Shown here: positions 1 through 9,974 of the stretch, in pieces | Position numbering within the stretch: position 1 is the first letter of the stretch | Layout of the letters: the number at the start of each line of letters is the position of its first letter | From: Amblyomma americanum | Taxonomy: Eukaryota > Arthropoda > Arachnida > Ixodida > Ixodidae | Length of the DNA stretch: 64,000 nucleotides | NCBI RefSeq assembly: GCF_052857255.1 | Contig: NC_135497.1 | Span: 548,557,531 to 548,621,530, forward strand | Reading direction: 5' to 3' | The notes under the pieces: model-generated | What the model saw: only the letters and a program-made list of their open reading frames with translations | What the model was told of the DNA's origin: nothing | Databases searched by the model: none | Made by a program: the position numbers and the translations under genes

Positions 1-877
1 CAGACCATCGCACAGCAGACTGTTTCAAGAAGCATGCTGCAGGAGTGGAAGTCTCCAAGTCTGGCGTGACCAGACTTTCTGATGGAAAGTGGTCTGTGCA
101 GTCGTGATCTGAAGAACGTCCTGACAACAATACATCCTGACAACACTGTTGTCAGGAAGGACACACAGTGCCAAGGGTGCATGCTTAGCTGCCCTGAATG
201 TAACACTTGTTGTTCCACTGCAGCTGTAGGTATTTTTATCTGTGCATGAAAATGTGCGAACATATCCATGCAGTTGTGCAGTGGGAGCTGCGGAGAAGGG
301 ATGCAACTGTTCGCGATCCGATCATTGAGGATCCATCTTCTGTTTTGGTATCTGCAGATGATCATTCATTCACACTGAATGAACCTCCTGTTCACGAGAC
401 AGTCAGTGAGGACACATCAGCAAATGATTCATTCCCAGTGGATGATCCTGCAGCACTATTTGAGAGCATTCAAGGTGACATGATTCAGTCATAAGACTCA
501 AATGTGCTGGCAGGTATTCACATTGAGCTTGCTGCTCTTACACGCAAATTCAGTAAAAAACATCAACTGACCCACAAGTGGGAGCATTGGTGCGTGAATA
601 CATTGGAAAACTTGCGCAGGTTGTCAGGGGGTGTGCCGACAAAGAGGAGGAACCACCTCAGCCTAGGCCAATTCCTGCCAATAAGCGACAAGAAGAGCAG
701 TCAAGGTATTGGCCCAAACGCAGCAATGCCACCGCTTCTACATATGCTGGAACATGTTCTCAAGGGGAGCATGTGAGACAACAGCTTGAATGTCAACAGG
801 GGCCACCTATCCGCATCGCGCATTATGATCCATGTATCCACATTCTGAGAGAGCACGACTACGTAAAGCTCTCCTGA
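1..877 (+). pseudogene. MULE-type transposase, 3' end (decayed), copy A
   Basis: This is the C-terminal tail of a Mutator-like (MULE) transposase whose 5' part lies left of the window. The frame ending at 104-106 is the end of the catalytic-domain ORF. The reading then continues in another frame through a Cys-rich stretch (LSCPECNTC, about 180-205) and shifts again into a SWIM-like zinc-finger remnant (MCEHIHAVVQW, about 252-284). A TAA at 492-494 and a further shift near 580-590 lead to a conserved-looking end (PIPANKRQEEQ, about 671-703). At least three frame breaks make it non-functional, and the same breaks recur in copies B and C. Confidence 0.75.
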
Positions 878-1342
878 ATACAAATACAATGAGCAACCGC
901 AGCAGCTTCGCTAACTATTCAACCTTTCTATTATGTGCACACCCCTAAATTTTAGAATATTTGTTTTCGTGTAACAAGTATGCAAATGCATAGAAATCTA
1001 AAAGAAGGGTACAGCAGCTATGGGGGATCACCAGTGACCTTCACGCTGTGGGCATGATAAGGAAAGCGTTATTGGAGGGAGGACACTATAAAATGCACAC
1101 TTGTGGAGTGTGGCATTTGTTTGGTAGCTCATCTTTTGGTGGCCAGCACTGCTATATGAAAGGAAAAAATACAGTAAACAATGCTGTCATTTAAACTTAG
1201 GCTGGAAATATGTTTGACAGCTGTCAAGTCAAGCAGCAGTTAAAAATTAAATTTGCTTTGTGTAATTGGAGGTATGGAATAGTTTCATTAATATGAGCCT
1301 GCTGATATGCTGAGAAAACGGCAGATAATGAGACACAGTTAA
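878..1342. other. Non-coding flank downstream of MULE, nothing recognised (copy A)
   Basis: AT-rich sequence with no convincing ORF or repeat end. It probably includes the 3' flank or 3' end of the MULE element, but I could not identify a matching terminal inverted repeat near 22.7-22.9 kb. The counterparts are 28643-29092 in copy B and 58169-58633 in copy C. Confidence 0.5.
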
Positions 1343-1500
1343 GAGTTCAGTCACGCTCTCACTTACATCCACTCAATCGCACTCACACTCATGACCACTC
1401 GTACTGACAGCCACTCGCTCACACACGCGACCACCCACTCACACTCACGTCATCACACTTGTGTCACATGCATGCGATACGAGTGCACTCGTGAGTGAGT
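1343..1500. repeat. CACTC-rich simple repeat with inverted GAGTG end, copy A
   Basis: Imperfect CACTC/CACACTC repeats fill about 110 bp and are followed by a short GAGTG-rich stretch (GAGTGCACTCGTGAGTGAG). The two parts can pair with each other. The composition is low-complexity and non-coding. Confidence 0.75.
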
Positions 1501-1523
1501 GTGCTGACCTGTGATATTATGTA

Positions 1524-2970
1524 GGCAGTGGCACTATCTGGCCTGGGTGGTACACCAGTGAGAGGTGCTCCCAGTGCTGGCGCCACTTGTGCTCAAGTTG
1601 ATTTTGTGTGCCACGAATGCTGCAGTGTGAATGGGCGACATCCATTTAGAATGTTTAGTTTGAAAAGTTTGTCCTGTCCCAGCAGTGTCTGTCTCTGCCT
1701 TGTGAAAAAGCATTAGTGGGCTCTGCAGTGTAAAAGTTGCTTATAGTGGTGGTCCTGCTTTCCAGTGGTGTGCTCAGTGTGTACATTTGTGGTCTGCAGC
1801 CAAGTGGCACTAACTCGCCTGGGTGGTACGTGAGAGAGACCTGCCCCCAGTGCTGGCGCCACTTGTGCTCAAGTTGTTCTTGTGTGGCACGAATGCCATG
1901 ATGTGATGCGAGAGGTGGTGCTAGTGCTTGTGCCACTTCCATGGTGTGAACAGTTGTAATATGCTGTGACGACGCAGACATTTCTCATGTCTGCGGGTGG
2001 TTGTCCACATTATCCAGGCGAATATTGGATGACATCCGGTCTGTCGATAGTAAAACCAGCGAAGGAATCTCTTTCCGGTCAACCTCAGATGCTTCACCCC
2101 TTTGCATATTTGTAGTGCAAAAAAGCGTTCTGGCAGCTGACAGCACAAATGTCGACTGGCGTTTCTTTGCATAAGCTTTCAATGGCTTCCCGAGCTCGCA
2201 GAAATCAGTCCATATGTGCATTGTTTCAAGTGCGGAACGAAATTCGCTAGGCATTCGGTCTGTTGGTAGTAAAAGCAGCCAAAATCTCTTTGTGGTCACC
2301 TTCAAATGCTTCGCCCTCCTTGCATTTGTGCAGTGCAAGGAAGCGATGTTGCAGCTGACTGTCTTAGTGAGTGCTTTGCTTTTCATGCTGCCTTCTCCGC
2401 ACTTCGGCGGCTCGTATGTAAGCGCATCGTAGTAGTAATTGAATCAAAGCAGTTTAAAGTCGTGAATTGACACATGGGTTGCGAGGGACGCTGTATTGGA
2501 GGCCTTCGGATTAGTTTAGACCGCCCGGGGTTTATATAGCATGTGCCAACATCGCGCACACTACACCGCAGTATGTGACTGCTGCTGCATCCTAGTTTTT
2601 CATGTTGCTTGCTGCCATGTTTGGCCCGTTTAAATGTTTGCGCACCTACGGATAGCCATTAAACATTATATGAACCAGAATGCGTCGAAATTGTAACTTT
2701 GGCAGCTGGGGAAACCTGTCGCATGGTGTTGTATTTGTAATTCTAGGAGGAGACATTTCTGCTGTCCGCGATTTTGAGAGCTATCAACTGGCAACATATC
2801 AGAAAAAGGTCTTAATGTATTCATAGTCTAGGGAAGTGGCACAAACAGGCCAGGATGTGATGCGAGAGAGGTGTTGCTAATGCTGTTGCCACTTGCATGG
2901 TGTGAACAGGTGTAATATGATATGACGACGCAGACACTTCTCCTGTCTGCGGGTGGTGATGGGTCCGTCA
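1524..2970. repeat. Cluster of diverged internal direct repeats, copy A
   Basis: Two short repeat families are interleaved. Family 1 occurs at 1524-1635, 1806-1990 and 2834-2970. The middle member matches the first in its left half (gcctgggtggtac, ccagtgctggcgccactt) and the third in its right half (gatgtgatgcgagag, gacgacgcagaca). Family 2 occurs at 2030-2160 and 2246-2370 (cggtctgt-gatag/tggtag-taaaa, then caatgcttc-like and gcagctgac motifs), a period of about 216 bp. Members look roughly 70-80% alike. The ORFs here are short and unconvincing. Confidence 0.65.
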
Positions 2971-3639
2971 CACCTAACACTAAAACAAACCGTGTTTTCC
3001 CTTTTTGCCTGAGTGGAAGTCGGACTGAGGAAATTTCTCACTACTTTTGGAAATGCCCTAAATGTATGCTTCGTTTCTTTTGCTTCATCTAAGTGCAGAA
3101 CAGTTTTGGATAATTCTGTCGCTTGCGGTAACTGCGTAATAACCAGATGTGTAATGCCTGGCATCACATATTGTTTTTTCTTCATCTCCAAGCTTTTTTT
3201 CCCTCAGAGTTGTTCCTTTTTATAAGCACATTTTTCTTCCATTTGCATAATCAGGGGTACCCTGTAGGCAACCAAGGTACGGCTCTGGCACGAACGAATG
3301 CCTCAGTCAAACCAGTTCGTGTTTTTTAATTGTCTTGGTACCGATTAAAACTTTTTACAGCCTTGTGTTTTCTTTGCATGTTGGTTTCCGTCTTGTTTCA
3401 GAGGATTCCAAAACTTCTTCCTGCTGTTTTATCGTGTTTTACCTTTCTATTCTTTTCTCCTGTTGGCTATGGTAATTTTGTGGCTGTATACTTGGTCTTG
3501 CATGGTGTTTTGTAGCCGCTATGTGATATTACTGTTTCATGTTTTTCCTTTTCTGTGGATATATTATACATTTCTGCATACACTGTTTTATTTTAACCCA
3601 AGATGTGGTTTCATTGTGCAGTTATCTGTGCCGAATACA
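2971..3639. other. T-rich non-coding stretch, nothing recognised (copy A)
   Basis: Long T-rich runs on the plus strand and only short ORFs with no recognisable domain. It may be the body of the LINE- or SINE-like element whose tail follows at 3640-3735. Counterparts are 30719-31387 (copy B) and 60259-60927 (copy C). Confidence 0.5.
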
Positions 3640-3735
3640 TGATAGTCGCTTCTTTGCAGAGTGCTTACAACCTGACTGCCCTGCCAGGACCTCCCTGTCA
3701 GGAACCTGTTTTTGGTAGTATCAAATAAAGAAAGA
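3640..3735 (+). repeat. Probable non-LTR retrotransposon 3' tail, copy A
   Basis: The pattern 'ctgccctgccagg...ccctgtcagg' followed by AATAAAG near 3724 resembles the 3' ends of LINEs elsewhere in this unit (14.69 kb, 9.64 kb). No coding part is attached that I can recognise. Confidence 0.4.
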
Positions 3736-6420
3736 CATGGCCACGTATTTTTGATGTGTTATTTATTTGCACAAATCCAGGTTTGGATGTCCACAATAGG
3801 ACAGAGAAGACAGGAGCACAATTCTGTTTCTTTAGCAGCACAGTACCCAAATTTCCAGTTCAGCTGTGCTTTTCACTGATTTCGGCTGAGAAGTGTTAGT
3901 GTAAACTTAATGAAAACACAAGCCCAGGGAGAATGGCGAGCCGGTAATTCATGTAGACAGCAAACATGCCGTCCCGCAGGACCAACAGCATCAAGTATTC
4001 GGTCGCCTGTTTTCATAAAGTTGCTCCCGTTACAACATTGTGGTGTTATTGTGAGAACAGAATCTTGCTTCGCAACCGCATGATAACTTCACAAGAATAC
4101 TTCTGCACACTGCAACCCTGCATTACAGGTGTGAATGGAGCACATATGCACAGGTGTTTTTCTTCCAGATATACTATACCTTAGCTTTATCACAAGGTTA
4201 AGAACAATCGGCCTCTGACCCGCATAAATACAAAATAGAAATAGCAATCCGCTCATGCGTTTCCCCCCTGCCCGGGCGTCGACACAGGCGGAGATGTTGG
4301 CCATATGGGACGCTTTGAGCGCCCTCTGTCCACGCCTTTCGTCCCTCGAAGCCACAGTGGCATTCTCACAGACTCCTCAGGCGCCATCCGTAATCTTAAG
4401 GCGTGTTCTGAACTCCGACTCTTTTGGCACAGGATGATCAGAACGTAATTAAAAATTCTCCCTCACAGTACGGGTACGACGGATACGTCGAAATGCACAC
4501 CTCACACAAGCCTCGGTGGGTGGAGCAAGTACTAAACTTAAAAGACGGCTCGTTGCGTTCGTCGGAATGGATTAGGCTCTTCGAAAAGTTGATGATTCGG
4601 CGGTGGGGACGGAGAAGGCGCTAGATGATAGAGGCGAGGAAGACGAGGAAATATATTTGCATGCATATACAATGGAGACCACTTCAAGTTACATAAGCAG
4701 TGACACATACGAATTGAGCGATCCGTAACTTAAAAGAACTTATGTCACACACAGAAACAACACCCGAACACCTTACTTACCGATCGGAGGTCTCGGTTAG
4801 AGCCCAGGTATTTTTGAAGTACGTGCTAAGCACGGAGCCTCTAACTTGACTCCTGTCCAGTGCATTTTCTTGTATTTTTATACGTTTCGCGAATAAAGAA
4901 ATTAGGGCGGGTATGTTTGAAGGCCCGCCCCAAACTTCGGTAACCAGTGAAGCTTTAATACAAGGTAGCCACAGCCCCTGAAGGTTGGACACAACCTCGA
5001 GCCCATGCAGGCCTTGGTTAAAACAAAGTAAGAAGCACACCGAGAAAGCATTCCGAACACCCACTCCCCGCGGCAGTCCTCGGCCTTATTGCGTGACGCC
5101 CTTTCCCTTTTCCCATTTCACCACCACACCTGCGTGCCACTTCTCCAAGGATGACGAGTTCTTCTAGCCAGGAAGTGTCGAATGGCGGAGGCAGGCCCTT
5201 CGGTGCCGCCACGAATGCCTGCAAACGAAACCCTCGCGAAACCCCAGCGGATGCCCGCGGTGAACAACGCTAGGAGTCCTCGCCGCCGTAGCGACGCTGT
5301 TAAACCGGCAAATGACTTCCGCGCTTTTGTATATGCTCGCAGAGGACGCTTGGGCGGTGAGCTCCGAAAACGTGGAGGGTAGAGCGGAGGCGTACAATAT
5401 CTCAAGCTAAATTAATTACAAAGGCTCTAATGAAGCGCGACCTTACACATGTTGTGACTGAACCTGTCCGGAGACTCTTCCTAGCAGAAGAAAACCTATA
5501 CGGCGCCGCGCGCTCCCTGGAACCCCGCGTGGTGGCGATCTGGCGGCCTTGCGCGCTGAGAAGTCTTGCTTCGCAGTTTACGCCTGCGTGTCGCCCTCAC
5601 CTTAGCGGTCATCTGATCGAGTCCGGCATAGCACCATGTGACTTGCTCTGGGCCTTGCTCTGGACGTGCCTGTCTTTGCACGCCATGCGGCAGAAATACC
5701 AGCTCCGATGCGGACCGCCCCAGGTCGACAACCTGATGAAGACGACTGGATATTTGGGCCGCACCACCGGATCTTGTTGGACTTGCTTCAGGGATCCGGC
5801 GTGTATCTGCACGTGCGGATAATTTATGCAACCAGGCAAGCTGGCGCAGTACAACAAAAAAAATATTCAATTACCCGCCCAAATCAAGAAACGCGCATGC
5901 TCTCTCTCCTCTTCCACTCAGACAGACCAGCTTTGCAACATAATGTGTGCGCGTCGTCATAAGACGGCAAGCAGGTGAGGCTTGACGCGACCTTGTTCAG
6001 AGAAGCAGCACCAGTTAGCGCTCGTGCTTCTCAGTCCGTGCCGCGCTCAACTCTTCGATTGCCTGAACTGTGCGCCGCGTAGGGCGAGTGAGCTGCCATT
6101 GCTATGCAGGCGAGCTTGGAAGAAGACGAAAATAACATAAACCGGGCAATGCATTCTTGAAACAGAATCTCACCGACTGCCTTGCTAAGTGTTCCAACCT
6201 TTTCTTTACTATGAATTATTACATTTTGACTAAATCATTAATATTTAATCCCTCTCTTTATTATTATTCTTAAAATTTTAAAATCAAAACACACATCCCT
6301 TTTCTGTTCATGACAAAAATTCACCGGTGTTGCGCTACCACGTGCTTTTCCTTTTCGTTAACTGCGTTCAGGTGAATAGCCACCCCATTCTTGGCCGATC
6401 CCCCAGTGTGGGTATGTGCC
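3736..6420. other. Unassigned sequence containing the LINE insertion site, copy A
   Basis: No gene is recognised. Positions 4304/4306 are the empty target of the LINE found in copies B and C (junction ggccat-a-tgggacg). A 39-codon ATG frame begins at 5150 in an acceptable context (aaggATGa) and ends at 5267-5269, with no known match. A splice-donor-like CAG-GTGAGG lies near 5974. A run of CAA triplets lies at 6434-6452. The counterparts are 31484-35963 (LINE included) in copy B and 61024 onward in copy C. Confidence 0.5.
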
Positions 6421-6851
6421 ATCTTTTGATAGGCTAACAACAACAACAACAACTTCTATCCAGCGCCAGTGCATCTGTAAATCTTTTTTCACCAGCGCCT
6501 TCTTTCAGCATCTACATTTATTAAGTTGCTTCATTTTAGCCGCAGCCGCGCGACACGATTGCGACGGAACGTGCTGTGGCCTTCGAAGGAAGAAGATGCC
6601 ATCTTGCGCAGCCGGAGGGGAAGCTTCGTCATAGCTGCAGGTAGCATCGCAGACCGTCCGCACAGCGAAGGCTTCACTCGCCCTGCTGTTTCAAGGGAGG
6701 CAGTGAGTAAGGCAGGCGGCAGCCGTACTGAGCGATCGCGTCTCTGTGTGCACTGACGCCACCGTCGATGGCTCGCCAACGCAGTGCTGCCTCGTGAACC
6801 GGGGCCTCTCCGTGGGGGAGAGGAGGTGCAGCCTGGGGAGGACTCCGCTGC

Positions 6852-7207
6852 ATGTGCCGCTTGGCGCGACCGGGGAGACCAGCCGTGCTCCTGCTGCTGC
6901 TGCTCGGGCGCATGCCTCTGGCGGCAGCAGCAGAACCCGCAGACAAGCGGCGGCCCGCCCGTTGTGCACGACAACATGGTGGGGCCCTTCGAGCGTGGCA
7001 CCGGCGTCCCCGACGACCTTCACGGGCTAAACTTCAAGCCTGCCAGCTACGGCAGCGTGCCGACACAGGACCCCAAGGCGCCGCGCGGCGGCGACGGCCC
7101 AACGTGTGACGCCGTCACGGTGGTGGAGCACTGCCCCTGCGGCGACCACCGAGGAGTCGACGACATGCATAAGCACAGCGACGACGCCACGGGCACAGCG
7201 GCGGCAG
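6852..7207 (+). pseudogene. Candidate first exon of a secreted protein, one-base frame break, copy A
   Basis: I do not recognise the protein. An ATG at 6852 opens a signal-peptide-like segment: basic start (RLARPGRP), hydrophobic core (AVLLLLLLG), then small residues (LAAAAEPADK). That frame loses character after about 6963 and stops at 7109. The +1 frame from 6964 to 7207 is strikingly GC-rich at third codon positions and encodes an ordered acidic/Pro-rich sequence (GPFERGTGVPDDL, then a Cys cluster EHCPCGDHRG). It ends at a strong donor, GCAG-GTGAGC (7207/7208), in phase 1. One surplus base near 6963 separates the two. It could be a broken exon or two unrelated frames. A short upstream ATG frame (6768) precedes it. 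Confidence 0.5.
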
Positions 7208-7632
7208 GTGAGCCGGGTGTCCACGGGGCGTGCATCCCAGCTTCACTAACCGGTGAGGTTGGCGCAGTTTTGAGCATGCCTAGACCGCCTACGACCACCT
7301 GCGAATGCGGCGGAGGAGGAGGCAGGGCAGACACGCCCGTGGCACATCTAAGCAAGCCTTTACAGGAAAACCAGACGAAAGTGTATAGATGCTGTGTAGG
7401 CGGCGGTGGCCTGCCGAGCGGATAAAGACGACGCGTATAGGACAGGAAAGAAGTTTACTTACATAGAACACTATGTACATATACTAAGGAAGACAACAGT
7501 CACCGAAGCCAAGGGGCATAGGGGAAAGTTATCATTTTTTCATCAATTTGTGATGATCAGTGGGAGTTGAGTAGTCTATTATTCATTCGCTGAAAGATAA
7601 TTGATGAGCAGAAGCAAAAGCAACTATGCATA
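7208..7632. other. Possible intron start and unassigned sequence, copy A
   Basis: Follows the GTGAGC donor. GC-rich at first with no clear acceptor, and no gene recognised. Counterpart in copy B: 36757-37181. Confidence 0.4.
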
Positions 7633-7705
7633 TGCCGCCGGTGGGATCCAAGCCCACGACCTCCGAATTTCGCGCCCGGTGCTCTACCAGCCGAGCAACG
7701 GCGGC
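7633..7705 (-). repeat. tRNA-shaped sequence (SINE head or tRNA pseudogene), copy A
   Basis: On the minus strand 73 nt fold as a near-perfect cloverleaf. The 7-bp acceptor stem is GCCGCCG/CGGCGGC, the D stem GCTC/GAGC, the anticodon stem CCGGG/TTCGG (two G-T pairs) and the T stem GTGGG/CCCAC. The anticodon loop is CGCGAAA, so position 33 is G rather than the near-universal U, and the anticodon would be CGA (Ser) with a short 5-nt variable loop. Serine tRNAs need a long variable arm, so a genuine tRNA is unlikely. A tRNA-derived SINE head fits better, since such SINEs are known from ixodid ticks (for example Ruka). The sequence after it on the minus strand may be the SINE body. Confidence 0.6.
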
Positions 7706-8022
7706 GGCTGTTCCATCGTCTATTTCCGGGGGTATGTTCATGCGCCTGTAACCTAACATTGAGAGTGCTCACCAGGGCCACCCTCGTCCATAGCGGCGGA
7801 CGTAGTGCGTTCTGTATTACCGCAAGTGTCACGTGGGAGATGATCAAACGGTGAGGGCGGAAGCTGTGCGAGAAACTTCTTACGCTATCAAGACTTCCAG
7901 AACCGAGACCCTCGGCAAGCTACTGAGCGGACAATGGAAGAGGAATGAGGCGCTCATTACGATCGACATACCTGCGAAGGACGCCAGCAGTCAACAAAAC
8001 GAATGAGCGCGTATATGTATAT
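7706..8022. other. Unassigned sequence, copy A
   Basis: No gene or repeat end recognised. Counterpart in copy B: 37255-37571. Confidence 0.4.
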
Positions 8023-8661
8023 AGGGTGTTTCACCTACGAATTTCCAGAGTTTTTAAAAATTGGCTTTTGTGTTAGAAGATAGCTTTTTTCAGCATAGCA
8101 TTGTCAGCGGTGTAGTGCATCGAAATGCAGAGAAGGCGTCCTAACTAGCAGGCTGCTTAATTAGTATTCAATTGTTACCTTTTTACCTACTAGTTTTAGG
8201 CTCCTGTAAGGCCACCATAATATGCATTTTTTTAGAATTTCGAAAACGGAGTTAGCCTTAATGTTGTGTCTCAACAAATTTTCGCTATTTCAACGAGTTA
8301 CGTGCACTGGAGAGGTTGTTTTGCCTGTAAGCTTCGCGAAAGCGGATGCATTTAGGCGCGATATAGCCAAAATTTTTGGGCCACGGCGCCGAGGGTAACC
8401 GCGTTTTCGAATTTTCTAAAAATTGATATGGATATTACTTATGGTGAGCTACACGCCTCTCAATAATTAAGGAGCCTAACAGTAATAGTTAAACTGTTAA
8501 CTATTCAATATTCCTTAACCAGCCTGCTAATTAGCACTCCTTAAATGTATTATGATGTACTACATCGATGACAATGCTTTGCCAAAACTCAAAAACAAAA
8601 AAAACTCTAACTCTTCAAGCAAATTCTTAAAAATTGTGTAATATCTTAGGTGACACACCCT
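8023..8661. mobile_element. Foldback / MITE-like element with long inverted arms, copy A
   Basis: The ends are AGGGTGTTTCACCTA (8023) and TAGGTGACACACCCT (to 8661), inverted with one mismatch. The inversion continues inward. 'agcattgtcagcggtgtagtgcatc' near 8097 pairs with 'gatgtactacatcgatgacaatgct' near 8552, and 'tagcaggctgcttaatta' near 8147 pairs with 'ccttaaccagcctgctaa' near 8513. The arms thus span roughly 200 bp with mismatches around a unique centre. There is no ORF. Target duplication is unclear because the flanks are TATA-rich. Confidence 0.75.
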
Positions 8662-9219
8662 TTGTATAACATAGACATGGTGACGTAAAACATATTTGTG
8701 AGGCTAAGTTATACAAGTAGGTGCACTGAAAAAGAAACTTAAACCAAAACTTAGCGAGCAACAGTAGGGGTGCAGTTTTTTTTATCACTGAAGAAAGTGA
8801 TATGAAAACATTTTTACAACCTTCACGGGAGGTCGGAACTTAAAAGTTAAGTTGTTCATCACTGAATGCTAATGTGATGACGTCTCTCTAATTTGAACAC
8901 CCGTACCTTGACACATCTTTGTATTGTTAGCCTACTTTACATGAAGCTGGCAGGAGCGTATCGATTGAGTCGTCGGTCTGAGAGAGGTCATGCTAATTCG
9001 ACTACTGCGCGTTTTGTCGATAAAATACTTTTCGAGTCAAGCCAGTCACGCCGCGTTCTAGTAGGCACGGCGGCACTTGTGAGCATGCCCCTGCTCCTGC
9101 TGTTTACCAGCCAGATAATCTTTTCAGCCGTGTAATCTGCACAGTGATCAGCGAGCCAAGACATCCGCGGCCGACCCGACTAGAACCTTCCCTTGCACTC
9201 CCCGATTCGACTCGTCGGC
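8662..9219. other. Unassigned sequence, copy A
   Basis: AT-rich first half. An 80-codon frame (8893-9135) has a hydrophobic end but no start ATG at its beginning and no recognised domain. Counterpart in copy B: 38211-38768. Confidence 0.4.
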
Positions 9220-9576
9220 GTTTACATGAACAGAGTAATCGATTTTCTTCCCGACAGAGAACCTCAACTTTGCCCTCTCGGTTTTAAAATGAACTCGACG
9301 AGTCGACAGAATCGGTACGACTCGGCCTGTTGGGCTGAGTCGTGCCGAAGTAGGTTGACTGAGTGCGACCCGACCTTTGTGGGGTCGGTGGAAGGCAAGA
9401 GGAGAAAGTGGTCTTGTACTGGTGCTCGCGATCCTGGACGCCTCCTTTCAGAGCTCGCGTTGCAGTGCTCTGCGCTGACCATCGCCGCTGTTACCCGGAT
9501 GGCGTTTACGTAAACGCGCGGTCGGAGAGTAGGGCTGACGTCTGACTCGACTCGCTCCTGTCGTGTTCACGTGAAC
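9220..9576. repeat. Cluster of GTTYAC palindromes and CGACTCG repeats, copy A
   Basis: Two perfect 12-bp palindromes, GTTTACGTAAAC (9504-9515) and GTTCACGTGAAC (9565-9576), and one imperfect relative (9220-9231) flank a stretch rich in CGACTCG/CGAGTCG motifs. It may be the eroded ends of a TIR element or a protein-binding cluster. The function is unknown. Confidence 0.4.
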
Positions 9577-9662
9577 ATCGCTTTTCGCCGCGAACGTCAG
9601 CTGACATCGGCACCCTTACGAGGGCAATCCTTTCTGTAGTGCCTGCGGGCCTTGAAAGTATG

Positions 9663-9664
9663 CA

Positions 9665-9711
<47 letters not shown>

Positions 9712-9738
9712 AAAATAAAAAGTAAATAAATAAATAAA
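9663..9738 (+). repeat. (AAAT)n microsatellite on a LINE-like 3' tail, copy A
   Basis: A run of about 18 AAAT units with interruptions (aaaaat, aaaagt) near its end. It follows 'gtgcctgcgggccttgaaagt', which resembles the other LINE 3' ends in this unit, so the run may be an expanded retroposon tail. Confidence 0.85.
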
Positions 9739-9974
9739 CCCTCATGAGGGTCTTCTCAGCCCCACCTCATGAGGGATTAAGTCGGTGAGGTGAGGGAGGA
9801 AAAGGTGCACGGATTGGGGTGACAGTGCGTAACAAAATTGGCGCTTATTTTGGTTTAAGTTTACCGTGCGGGGCAAAGCAGATTCTAGAGCAGGCATGGA
9901 CGCAGGGACGAGGACGGGATAAAAACAAGTAAACAAGTATAGTTTAACGGCAAGAGTAGCAGGGGTACAAACGC
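9739..9974. other. Unassigned sequence with CCTCATGAGG palindromes, copy A
   Basis: Two copies of the palindrome CCTCATGAGG lie at about 9740-9775. Nothing else recognised. Counterpart in copy B: 39296-39532. Confidence 0.4.

Noticed and set aside
1343..1500. CACTC run as telomeric or centromeric satellite, or CRISPR-like array
   Set aside because: It is irregular low-complexity sequence of about 110 bp with no regular spacers and no telomere repeat such as TTAGG.
4777..5405. Several 60-95 codon frames on both strands
   Set aside because: They overlap one another, have no recognised motif, and change between copies A and B by indels that alter the frame (for example near 34797).
6531..7023. 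Overlapping minus-strand frames of 90-156 codons over the GC-rich segment
   Set aside because: High GC lowers stop frequency in all frames. These frames lack start context, domains and the third-position bias seen on the plus strand.
7633..7705. Functional tRNA-Ser(CGA) gene
   Set aside because: Position 33 is G rather than U and the variable loop is too short for a eukaryotic serine tRNA.
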